Positions 1 through 9,621 of a DNA stretch of 64,000 nt are shown piece by piece. The position numbers and the translations under genes were made by a program. This DNA comes from Triglochin maritima (Eukaryota; Streptophyta; Magnoliopsida; Alismatales; Juncaginaceae): contig OY821774.1 of the NCBI GenBank assembly GCA_963682175.1, forward strand, positions 43,352,201-43,416,200, written 5' to 3'. Under the pieces are notes generated by a model that made no database searches, was not told where the DNA came from, and saw only the letters and a program-made list of their open reading frames with translations. Positions within the stretch are counted from its first letter, which is position 1; every line of letters begins with the position of its first letter.

Positions 1-1330
1 TGGTTGCAAAGATCTGAAAAAAGAGAGAAGAGAATGAAGAGAAGGAAGAAGGAAGGTGGTTGGGATTGTTATATGATTTTGTAAAAAATAAAAGGATCAT
101 TACATATGGTGACTACCCCACCTATTTATAGGTTGGTGGTTAAGTCAGTTATACCCGATTAGTTGAGTAACTGATTGCAAGTAAAACAGTTATGGGTTAA
201 GTGCATTTATAAACACCCACTTAACCTGATTACATGAAGTACTTATCACTTGTATTAACAGAAAAAGATATGATTACAATACTCCTTAATTATGAATTCT
301 AACACAAATGATAGGTATGTAACTAAGGCTATAAACTTTCATGAATAAAGATCATATAGTCATGCGAGTTTGACAATAATTGTAACAAGAATTCCTCAAT
401 TGGTTTCAAATCACGACGACAGACGAACTTTCAGTTTAAGCAAAAACTCACCGTAAGAATGATTTCTTTTGCATAAAAACAGATTAATTGGTTTTAATTA
501 TGGTCTTACTGAAGATAGGAAGAAGGGAAAAAGAAAAGAGTGGAATTCTTTATTGTTTCAGCAAATAGGACTGAAAATCAAGATTCATTGTTTTGGCAGA
601 TCGATTTACTTAACTTGATTTGTGATTAATTAAGCTCGAGCGTACCAGGCGGAGATCAATATTATCGACGAAAAAAGATGAAGAAATCTAACTTCTACGG
701 AATTTCAAAAGGACTTGGAATCAGCTCGTTTAGCTATTGAATTGTTGTTGAATTATTGAGTCTAATTGAAGTATACACAAGTGAGCTCACTGGTTCAAAT
801 TCAAGTTTAACTCGACATCTTTATTTGTGAAGTTTCTACAAAAGGATATTGACTTTACAAGGAAATTCGCTAACATTTCTTTAGATCCTAAGAGATCTGT
901 ACATTTCTATTAATTTGTTTTATTTTCTAAAGTTGACCAATATTACTTATATTATCACTATGGAGAGGTATAGCAAATGCATTTAACAAGTTGAATTAAC
1001 ACATATACAATACTGACTGCAAAAGTCGTGATGCAACGATATGCCACGTAGTTTGCATTCCCGCCGCAATTTTTCATAATTATTCTAATAATTGGTTTCA
1101 CACATGCTAATGACTTTATTGGAAAGTAACGTCCAACTTTTGAGTTGGTAATTGGTATTGACTTTCATAACGAAGAATTACGCTTTATATCTTTATTGTT
1201 TTAGACTAATTGTACATCGATAAATCTTAAGAAGCTACAACAGTGTTTAGGGTGTTTGTTACCTTGAAGAATAGTGGCATTGGTACATTTAAAGTTATAT
1301 AACATCGTTAAAAGGCTTATGTGTCGTCGG
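1..1330. other. Intergenic, no gene recognised
   Basis: No supportable coding region. The stretch is AT-rich with scattered stops in all frames. A TATA-like motif on the minus strand sits near 122-134, next to purine-rich sequence at 25-60; this could be the edge of an LTR or promoter lying mostly outside the window, but nothing confirms it. The sequence just left of the solo LTR does not resemble the internal region of the Copia element at 32341 onward. Confidence 0.5.
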
Positions 1331-1756
1331 TAGGATTTCGTGTCCTTATGTATATATATATTTTAAAAAATTCAAATTTTCAACAATTTTTTTGTACATT
1401 AATTTGTGTTTATTCTAATATCATGCAATCCTACATATATTAAAATAAATCATAAAAAAATAATCATACCTAAAGATTCTCTAAAACCTTTAAAAGATCC
1501 GGAGTCGCGTTGCCCGTTGAATCGCTCGTCGATTCGTCTCCAAGTATTCACCAAACTCTAAACAAGATTAGAGAGAAATGCGCTAGTCAATCAATCTCTA
1601 ATAAGGCTTAGAATCTAGCTAATAACTCATTTTTAAGCTTCTGAGATTTCTTTCTCCAAAACTTAACACTATTAAAAGATTTTTGTGGTGATTAATGGAG
1701 AGATTAATGAGAGAGAGAATTTTTGCATTAACATAAACAAGTAGGATGATGAGTCC

Positions 1757-1763
1757 TTTTATA
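1757..1763 (-). promoter_or_regulatory. TATA box in solo LTR
   Basis: TATAAAA on the minus strand, in the context CCTATAAAAGGACTC. It aligns with TATAAAA at 31882-31888 in the second LTR copy, and conservation between the diverged copies supports a retrotransposon promoter. Confidence 0.55.
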
Positions 1764-1934
1764 GGCTCCCAAAACGTCCTTATCAAGAACTATTCTTTAG
1801 TCATTATCTCTTGCTTATTCTCTCCTAAAATTAATCTCAAATTTCCACATAAGCACCGTAAAAATGTTTTATTAAATATGGAATTAATCCAACTCATGAT
1901 TTAATTAATCTCTTAATAATTCAGACAGAAATCG

Positions 1935-2310
1935 TATTGTTCGGTTGACCAATAATTTTTCTCGGTTAACCGAATCATTCGGTTTTAACACGTGTTCGGT
2001 GCACCGTGAGCTAGACGGTCGACCGAATCCGCATGAGAAAAATTCTCTGGAAGAATTCGGACGAACCACGTCGTCTCTTCGGTCTACCGATGACTCACCA
2101 AAATTTCTCCTGGAGCATAGTCATCGGATAACCGTGTCACCTTCGGTCTACCGAAAATACTTTTTCTGGGTTGACCGTTCACACTCGGTTAACCGAACCC
2201 GATTGTACAAGCACTCTAGACAATTTCGGTCAACCAATTGTGTTTACCCGTTCCCTATTCGGTTAACCGACCCAAAAATGCCCCGGTCGACCCAACCCTG
2301 AACGGTTCAC
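1935..2310. repeat. Palindrome cluster (TTCGGTYRACCGAA type) in LTR
   Basis: Roughly a dozen variants of a near-palindrome, such as CGGTTAACCGA, CGGTCGACCGA and CGGTTGACC, lie within about 375 bp. The matching part of the Copia LTR at 31345-31705 carries the same cluster. The 118-aa open frame at 1945-2301 is a by-product of this stop-poor repeat and is not called as a gene. Confidence 0.7.
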
Positions 2311-3463
2311 CGTGTTTGACCCCGATTTTGCCTTTGTCAAATTTTGGATTTATTTCCAACAAAATTTGATCTTTTGGGGTTTTTAGCAAATTCATATCTT
2401 ATGTAATATATTATCTTATGTAATATTATTACACCCTCATAATATATACACATCATATGAATTTATTATGATTCTAATTATGTCAATTCTCATGACATAT
2501 TGATTTTATTCGTTCACCACATGTGTCCCATTTTCATATGAAACCCGACACATCATGAACTTAAAATCAAATCTCTTGTTTCCCAGTTTTGAGGTGTGAC
2601 CTATGGAAGTATCTAAGCCAAATTGACAGCGATATTAAACACTTAATATCTCAAACTATAAGCGGTATCTAGCTACACATTATAGTTACCCAATTAGTAT
2701 AAATGTCTTTGTTCCACCCGAACCAAAACACGATCCATTTAGTGATGTAAGTGCACCACTTGTGTCCGTCTATTGCCTCATGATATTAAGAATATATACA
2801 AAGTAGAAATGTGTCACCTTTGTATTATATTCATTTCTTGATCTCTTTAAGCCAATTATAACTATATAACTTAACTCAAGTTACATTGTGCACATTATAA
2901 TTTTGCTTTATCAAGGGGCCCACTAATATCATCACTCAATTAAGAGGGGCAACGATAATCGTTTGACTAGCTATCTTTTCCAGCACAAGTCATGTTCAAC
3001 CAACTATTGCCTTTATCACTATACTCATTGATAGCTTTTGACAATAATCAAATTGAACACTTCTTGAGTGAAAAGATATAAGTCTCATATCTTAGGATCT
3101 AAGACACAGTAAAACATTAATGACACGAAACACAATTCTATAATTTTTACTTGTTAGGTCTATTCAATATATAAAAGTAATTTTTTCCTCTTTTTATATA
3201 CTCGTGTCGTCAATTATTTGTAGAGCTACAACAATCGATGACTAACACGACAATCTTATCTCGATGATTAATGTTTTATGTTAATTACCATGATTGTGAA
3301 TAACTTTTGATTTATGTAAACCCTTATCTTTTAGAGCTCTACGGTTAAGGACCAAACACATATTCCTTAACACTTCCAAAAGACGAATATCATAATCAAG
3401 GAACAAAATATTTGCACATCAAATTCATAATAATTGACATATAAAAGTAAAACTTTCAGAACA

Positions 3464-3829
3464 CATTCATTTCACTCTCTCACCCACAACTTATTTTTGT
3501 GTTGAATTTCACACGAGACATTGTTTCTCTTGGTATTAGACTTTGTATATAATAACTTACGATTCATATAATGCAAGTTCAACATATTCAAATTTAAAAT
3601 AAAAACTTGAACTTTCTATTTTATTTTATCTTCTGTACTATTCACCATGTTTTGAATCCCAAACATTTCAGATACGAAAAAAAGACTATTAAGAATCAAT
3701 CGATTTCTGGTTTCACTATATCACAAAACAAATTCTCAACTCAAAATCTCAACTCACCCATTTACCTCCTAACGGTAAACCAACATGCGAAAATAATAAC
3801 GAACTCGAACCGGATGCGGTTCCAACCAT
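3464..3829. other. Intergenic, no gene recognised
   Basis: AT-rich sequence between the solo LTR and the duplicated block. Short open frames on both strands show no recognisable domain. Confidence 0.5.
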
Positions 3830-4121
3830 CTGCCGACAGAATCCGATGGTCAGTGGAACCCAACAAACACCAACCAGATGTAAAGTTGGGGATCAGATTT
3901 GGATTTGATGTTCCGAAACCAACGTGTCCTCCAGATATCCACTTACGCAATTAACAATCCACACCAGTGGATAACGTATATTTAACGGTCATAAGATGTG
4001 CCAAAAAAGAGCACCATAAAAATATAATATAATTTCGTGATAATAAAATAAATATTAACAAAGAAAACAAAGATCACCAGCCCCACCCAGACAGCGATCT
4101 CACAGCTGATATTTTGTTAAA
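3830..4121. repeat. Diverged direct duplicate, left copy (split by MULE)
   Basis: Starts with CTGCCGACAGAATCC, which recurs at 6920. Similarity continues patchily through the TTGGGGATCAGAT region, then GCTGATATTTTGTTAAA. It resumes after the MULE insertion at 6298-6348 (CCTGTAACACGTAC, AACGCAGT). The second copy at 6920-7160 is uninterrupted, so it serves as an unoccupied reference for the insertion at 4122-6297. The function of the block is unknown. Confidence 0.6.
4113..4121. repeat. 9-bp target-site duplication, left
   Basis: TTTGTTAAA immediately left of the element, repeated exactly at 6298-6306. Nine bases is the usual Mutator-superfamily length. Confidence 0.85.
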
Positions 4122-4336
4122 GGGAAATGTTTGTTGAACGCAGCGCGTCACGGACGCGTTCTACGTGGATATCCATGTCAGCCCTTACGTGGCCAAAGCA
4201 TGAATGTTTTTTTGTTTTTTCTTCCTGATGTCCACTCAAATCACATTAAATGCGTTTCAACTCAGCACGTTCTCTCTCTCCACCCAAATACAAATATGAT
4301 GATACTCTTTCTTTCTTCTTCATTCTTTCTCTCCAG

Positions 4337-4590
4337 AATAAATCACCATTTCGAAGAAGCGTCTGATGCCGACTCCCAGGATTCTTCACAACGTAAGCAG
4401 CGTGAATGGGACGGTGCGAAGACTTCCCGATGTTCTTGTCAACGCTCCGTGGTGAAGACTTACGTCTGTTCGGTTTATGTTGTACATCTCTCCGTAATAA
4501 ATCACCATTTCGAGTAAGATATTACGTCGAAGAACCGTCTGATGCCGACTCCGAAGGTTCTTGACAACGTAAGCAGCGTGAATGAGACAG
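4337..4590. repeat. Internal direct duplication in the MULE
   Basis: Two copies of a roughly 70-95 bp segment share AATAAATCACCATTTCGA, CGTCTGATGCCGACTCC and ACAACGTAAGCAGCGTGAAT. They are spaced by about 155 bp and differ by small indels. Confidence 0.7.
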
Positions 4591-4904
4591 TCATGTTTAA
4601 GTCTTACATCTTCTTTCCGATTTACTGGGAAAATATATATTTTTTTTGTAATTTGTGTGTGTTTGTGTTTGTAATGGAAATCTGAGATGCTATTTTTTTC
4701 GTAAACGTAATTCTTGTGGGGTAAAATATACAGTGGGAGATTTGTTGAGTTTGTGCGGGGGTGGCAGGGGGCGGCAGCCCCTGCGGGGGACGTGAGTCCC
4801 CCCCGCAAAGCGAGCGGACAGAGGGAGCGCGCTTTGCGGACGTTTTTTTGTTTCGACATCATATTATTGCATTCCATATATTGATTCGTTTATTCCGACA
4901 ATAA

Positions 4905-5975
4905 TGAAGCCATATATTATTCTGGACTGCACATACACTTATTCCGGACTGCAAATACACTTATTCCGGACAGCAAATACACTTATTCTGGACAACAAGT
5001 CCACTTATTCCGGACAAACTTTATGTTCCGTTTCTGGACACACTTTATTCTTAAACCGGACAACAAATACACTTATTCCGGACTGCAAATACACTTATTC
5101 CGGACAAACTTTATGTTCCGTTTCTGGACACACTTTATTCTTAAACCGGACAACAAATACACTTATTCCGGACAACAAATACACTTATTCCGGACTGCAA
5201 ATACACTTATTCCGGACAAACTTTCTGTTCCGTTTCTGGACACATTTTCTTCTTATTCTGGACAACTACACTTATTCCGGACTGCAAATAAACTTATTCC
5301 GGACAGCAAATACACTTATTCCGGACAACAAATCAACTTATTCCGGACAAACTTTATGTTCCGTTTCTGGACACACTTTATTCTTAAACCGGACAACAAA
5401 TACACTTATTCCGGACAACAAATACACTTATTCCGGACTGCAAATACACTTATTCCGGACAAACTTTCTGTTCCGTTTCTGGACACATTTTCTTCTTATT
5501 CTGGACAACTACACTTATTCCTGACTGCAAATAAACTTATTCCGGACAGCAAATACACTTATTCCGGACAACAAATCAACTTATTCCGGACAAACTTTAT
5601 GTTCCGTTTCTGGACACACTTTATTCTTAAACCGGACAACAAATACACTTATTCCGGACAACAAATACACTTATTCCGGACTGCAAATACACTTATTCCG
5701 GACAAACTTTCTGTTCCGTTTCCGGACACATTTTCTTCTTATTCTGGACAACTACACTTATTCCGGACTGCAAATAAACTTATTCCGGACAGCAAATACA
5801 CTTATTCCGGACAACAAATCAACTTATTCCGGACAAACTTTATGTTCCGTTTCTGGACACACTTTATTCTTAAACCGGACAACAAATACACTTATTCCGG
5901 ACTGCAAATACACTTATTCCGTACAACAATATACACTTATTCCGGACAGACACATAACGTAAACAGGACAAACAC
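4905..5975 (+). repeat. 22-bp satellite with 243-bp higher-order period
   Basis: The basic unit is ACTTATTCCGGACARCAAATAC (22 bp), with variants containing CTGCAA. It is interspersed with a segment reading TTATGTTCCGTTTCTGGACA. A larger block containing CTTTCTGTTCCG recurs at 5221, 5464 and 5707, a 243-bp higher-order period. The unit has no stop codon in any forward frame, and 22 is not a multiple of 3. Successive units therefore read as three alternating heptapeptides (TYSGQ-, HLFRT- and TLIPD-containing). The resulting 206- and 318-residue open frames are not credible genes. Confidence 0.85.
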
Positions 5976-6297
5976 ATAATGTAAACTGCACACACACATA
6001 AAGTAAGCTAGACAAATTAAGTTGATCCAACGTAAAACTTAAAAACAAATATTTTATTATGATAAGTGTGGGCTCTGCACGAATAATGAGACTGCACAAT
6101 GTCTTAGGGTCTGCACACTGTCTTATCTGTGTATTGGGAAATGAATCGTTCAACTTAAAGAACCGGCGTTTTTTAAAAAGACCAAAACGCGCGAAGAGAA
6201 ATTTCGCTGACTGGACGCTGACTCAAAGAAAAATATCTGAGCTGTACAGATCCACGTAAGACGCGTCCGTGACGCGCGCGTCCGTCTATAACTACTC

Positions 6298-6306
6298 TTT
6301 GTTAAA
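6298..6306. repeat. 9-bp target-site duplication, right
   Basis: TTTGTTAAA, identical to 4113-4121, immediately after the right TIR. Confidence 0.85.
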
Positions 6307-6919
6307 TGCCCCTGACTACCTGTAACACGTACACGTTCTCAACGCAGTTGTAGAAAAATTAAAACAAAAAAAAAAATTCTTCTCTAAACTCCACTCCAAA
6401 TATGGTTCTTGCTTGATGTTTCGTTTAAATGTGATTCTTTGATTTTGATAAAGTATGCATAGTGTGTGACTGTGGTCGGTTGTCTTAAGGATTGATCAGG
6501 TTTGTTTAATTGGGTTATGAATTTTTTTATTCTACCACACATTTAATTAGTTTTCTAAAAAAATGATTGAATGTTTTTTTTGTTTTCCATGTGTCAAAAA
6601 TAAACATATGCATTTTCTTATTTATTTAGGTGTATAAGAATGGAATATTCACAAACTCAACAATATTGTACGTGTATATGGATTTCGCATTGGATTTAAG
6701 AAGAAGCTACAAAAATCTACCTTCTCGATTTTTATACAAAATGGAGGATTAGGAAGCTAGAGATTATGGAGGAATCTAGAAGTGATTTTGTGTTTACAAA
6801 GTGCAAATGTGATTCACGACGGATCCCTTTAGAAATTGGTATGGTCGAGTGGTTAAATTTTCCAAACTAAATCCAAAACACGAGCCCAAAAGCTGGAAAC
6901 ATTATATACGCTACTCAAT
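6307..6919. other. Intergenic; tail of left duplicate, no gene
   Basis: The first 45 bases complete the left duplicate block. The remainder is AT-rich with no gene that I can recognise. Confidence 0.5.
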
Positions 6920-7160
6920 CTGCCGACAGAATCCAACGGCAGAGAGTGAGTGTGAGATAACACCAAATTAAGCTGCTGAATTAAACAACAAATTAACAAA
7001 CCAAAGGTGGCATAAAGTGGGGGATTAGTCATCATCACTCCAGTCCTCACCAGAAAACGGAAATACGTTGCGTAATCATAACAAAAGGAAGCTAAAGGCT
7101 GGTATTTTCTGTAAATGACCAAAATGTCCCTGGCAACCTGAAACACGTACCCAACGCAGT
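6920..7160. repeat. Diverged direct duplicate, right copy (unoccupied site)
   Basis: Begins with CTGCCGACAGAATCC like 3830 and ends with CACGTACCCAACGCAGT like 6330-6348. Across the MULE target it reads GGTATTTTCTGTAAATGACC, so it never carried the insertion found in the left copy. A 10-codon frame (MAKTK start at 7174) just downstream is too short to call. Confidence 0.6.
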
Positions 7161-7675
7161 GAAATACAACAATAATGGCGAAAACGAAATCAAATAATAA
7201 TTGAATGGGGTTTTGCGTTTTGGTTCTGTTTCCATGTGATGATTGGTGTTTTGTTGTTGTTGATAATTATGGCCTGTGGTTGTCAACTTTTCACTCTGCA
7301 TTCCATCTGTTTCTTACTGGATGCAGCTTTTATAATTCAAAAAATATAAGAAATCAAATGTCAAATGCAACATTACAAATCAAAAAAATTGTTACAATAC
7401 CATCAACATCGAATGCCCGGTAGTAGAAACCAATTTGGAGTCCCGAAATGAATCAACTAAGATAAACAAATCCCGCACTTAAAGATATTATTCAAAGACA
7501 CCAAATATATGTGAACAGACATGTCACCCTCACTGTCACGTATTCCCTTGAATAAAAGTTAACATGAATCCCACCTCTCAAGGAAAATCAAAATAAAAAC
7601 ACTTTTATCAAACAAACAAAAAAACAAAACCCTCCCCCTTCCTTTCTCTTCCCCCAATCGAATAAATAATTAAGG
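7161..7675. other. Intergenic, no gene recognised
   Basis: AT-rich stretch between the duplicate block and MULE-A. The short open frames contain no recognisable domain. Confidence 0.5.
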
Positions 7676-7847
7676 GTTATTTGCTTGGGTGCACCTGGGC
7701 GGATGTGTAATTGGCTATTGACTTGTGTGCACCTCTACGGCGGATTAAATTACTTGGGTGCACTTATCTCGTCAATGAGCCACATTCCGTAACCTCTCCT
7801 GTTATGTTCTGTTGCGCCCCCGTTACCCCGTTAACTCTCGTTAGCTC
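7676..7847 (+). repeat. MULE-A left TIR
   Basis: Inverted partner of 12791-12983. The TTGCTTGGGTGCAC and TTACTTGGGTGCAC motifs occur twice within the TIR. Confidence 0.8.
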
Positions 7848-7996
7848 CCGAATGTCCCCCCTTCAAGAACCTTTCCTGCCAACTTCCCCCTTCTTGCATC
7901 CTTTCCTCTCCCCTCCAACCCCATCAAGATGCAAACATGACTGGAGGTGGTGATTCGACTTCCGACGCCCCCTCCAACATCAGCTTGTGAGTCTTT

Positions 7997-8640
7997 GTGG
8001 ATCTCATTTCAAAGTCCACCTCCAACCCCACCCATTCTGTTAGCAAGGGTCAATCGTCGAACACCAGCCATCATACCTCAAAGTACTTTATCCCATATCC
8101 GTCTGACTCATCGACGACCCCATACGCATCTGACATGTCGGTGGGTGCTATATCGTTCTACAGTTGTGGGTTGTCGTCAAAGGTGTATACCTCAAGGAGA
8201 GAGTGATCGTACGGGCGCCATTTTTTTCGTTGTCCAAACTACTGGAATGTATGTTTTGGTTTGAATGTATATAATGTATGTTTTGGTTTTGCTTCAAAAC
8301 ACTCAAGACATGTTCGATGGAATGTGTAGGAGCCCGAACGAAAAAATGTATTTTTTTCCGTTGGATTGATAGCAACGAAGGAGCGGTGGTGGACGTAAGA
8401 ACACATGTTGAGAGGTTCCATGACAATATGTTGGAGAAATATGTTTCGGTGGATAGGAAAGTTGAGGAGTTGAAGACTCGTGTAGAGGAAAACAACTTGC
8501 TTTTGTTGGAGTTAAGGGCCAAAGTTCGTGATTTGCAGGTCTTCATCGTTGAAACCAAACTTTTCATGAAAAAGGCCGACATGGTCATAAACGTTTGCAC
8601 GGTGGTCGTGCTTGGGATGGCTTTGAAGTGGCTGATGTAG
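7997..8640 (+). pseudogene. GRF zinc-finger / coiled-coil / TM companion gene, broken
   Basis: Exon 1 (7997 to about 8249) encodes a Ser/Thr/Pro-rich leader, then a GRF-like zinc ribbon: SCGLSSKVYTSRRE, an in-frame TGA at 8204-8206, then YGRHFFRCPNYW. An intron with GTATGT donor and TAG acceptor follows. Exon 2 (about 8328-8640) completes the domain with CIFFRWID, then a roughly 65-residue coiled coil (heptads of Leu/Val with Glu/Lys), and ends in a hydrophobic segment (VINVCTVVVLGMALKWLM). The GRF consensus is CxCG...TS...NPGRxFxxC...CxFFxWxD. Here the first Cys is replaced by Tyr and the TGA cuts the domain. GRF fingers bind nucleic acid in other proteins. The gene opposes the transposase. 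A homologous remnant sits in MULE-D. Confidence 0.65.
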
Positions 8641-9600
8641 GCTTCTTTTACTGTATGTTTTGGTTGGTGGTTGAACTTAATGTGTATTTTGGAACTAATA
8701 GTTGTGTTGACAACAATTGGTTTAAGTTAATGTGTATTTTGGAACCTATATGGTGGTTGTATTCACTATGTTATGTAGCTTTTGAAACCAAATTTATGTT
8801 ATTAGTAGGTATGTTGTATGGTTTGAGTGTATCTTTTGGTTGAAGTTTTAAGTGAATGCTTGGATATAGCTTTGATGTTTGACAACAACATTCTTCGGTG
8901 TGAATTCTTTGGTGTGAATGCTTGGATATAGCTTTGTGTTTGACAGCAACATTTGTTGACCACCTGTGAGTTTGGTGTGAATGCTTGTATTTAACCTCCA
9001 TGAAGCTAGCACATCAAATACATATATAAAGCAAATACAATTGAAATCATATACAACAAAGACATTTGAAATCATATACAACAAAGACATCAAATCTAAG
9101 CAAAGACAGCAGAGAAACAACAAACAATTGAAATCATACACCACCTACGCAAACAATTGAAATTCAAACAAGAGTAGTTCAAATTGAAACCATAAATGTT
9201 GTTAGAATAGATCAAATTTCCGATTACATTCAAACTGAATAAAACAATTACAAATGAACAAATTTCATATAATACAAAACTCCATACAACTTATTAATGT
9301 CATATTGTCATTCCATTATTAATGTCATATTCCTCACAACTTAATTGAAACTTGGACACTTCAAGTCGACTATCGTGCCTTGCCCACCACCGCTGACTGA
9401 CTCCAAGAGGTTCACCATGGACCCATATGGTGGTCGTATTCCTTGGCTACTCTGGCTGGATTGGAGGTCAACAGAAACTTCATGTTCTGGCTGATCTACC
9501 TCATTTGCATCTTCTTGATACTTCTTTGATCTAGTGGTCCTCTTCCTCTTGTTGATCTGGTTGTTCCTGCAACTTTTACAGACAAATTTAGTAAAGGATT
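8641..9600. other. MULE-A spacer with short tandem duplications
   Basis: Lies between the two MULE-A genes. It contains short imperfect tandem copies, for example TTAATGTGTATTTTGGAAC twice at about 8678-8744 and TGCTTGGATATAGCTTTG twice at about 8857-8933, plus repeated GAAATCATATACAACAAAGA near 9043-9085. No gene is called. Confidence 0.55.
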
Positions 9601-9621
9601 ATATGACAACTACATTTGAAA

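Larger units (their letters stand above)
1331..3463 (-). mobile_element. Solo LTR of a Copia retrotransposon
   Basis: About 2.13 kb that matches, in reverse complement and along its whole length, the 5' LTR of the Copia element at 30190-32338. Read on the minus strand it starts with TGTTCTGAAAGTTTTAC and ends at CGAAATCCTA. No primer-binding site or gag-pol follows on either side, so this is a solo LTR, normally produced by LTR-LTR recombination. No clear target-site duplication flanks it, so one edge may be eroded. A TATAAAA box (1757-1763, minus) matches the one in the other LTR. The LTR also holds a cluster of TTCGGTCGACCG-like palindromes at about 1935-2310. Confidence 0.85.
4122..6297. 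mobile_element. Non-autonomous MULE with satellite core (2176 bp)
   Basis: The element has terminal inverted repeats of about 48 bp (4122-4170 and 6250-6297). The inner 28 bases, GCGCGTCACGGACGCG followed by a stretch ending CTACGTGGAT, are nearly perfect, while the outer 20 are about 60% identical. A perfect 9-bp target duplication flanks it. It encodes no transposase. Inside are a direct duplication (about 4337-4400 and 4496-4590, sharing AATAAATCACCATTTCGA and CGTCTGATGCCGACTCC), a GC-rich patch at 4755-4845, and a 1.07-kb tandem array. TIR and TSD size place it in the Mutator superfamily. The family is not identifiable by eye. Confidence 0.85.

Noticed and set aside
1945..2301. 118-codon frame in the solo LTR
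   Set aside because: It comes from the stop-poor TTCGGTCGACCG cluster in a non-coding LTR and is not conserved as a frame in the second LTR.
4905..5975. CRISPR-like repeat-spacer pattern
   Set aside because: Repeats are contiguous 22-mers without unique spacers, in a plant nuclear context. This is a satellite.
4904..5979. 206- and 318-codon open frames
   Set aside because: They are translations of a 22-bp satellite with no stop in any forward frame. The peptide is a frame-cycling repeat and lies inside a non-autonomous MULE.
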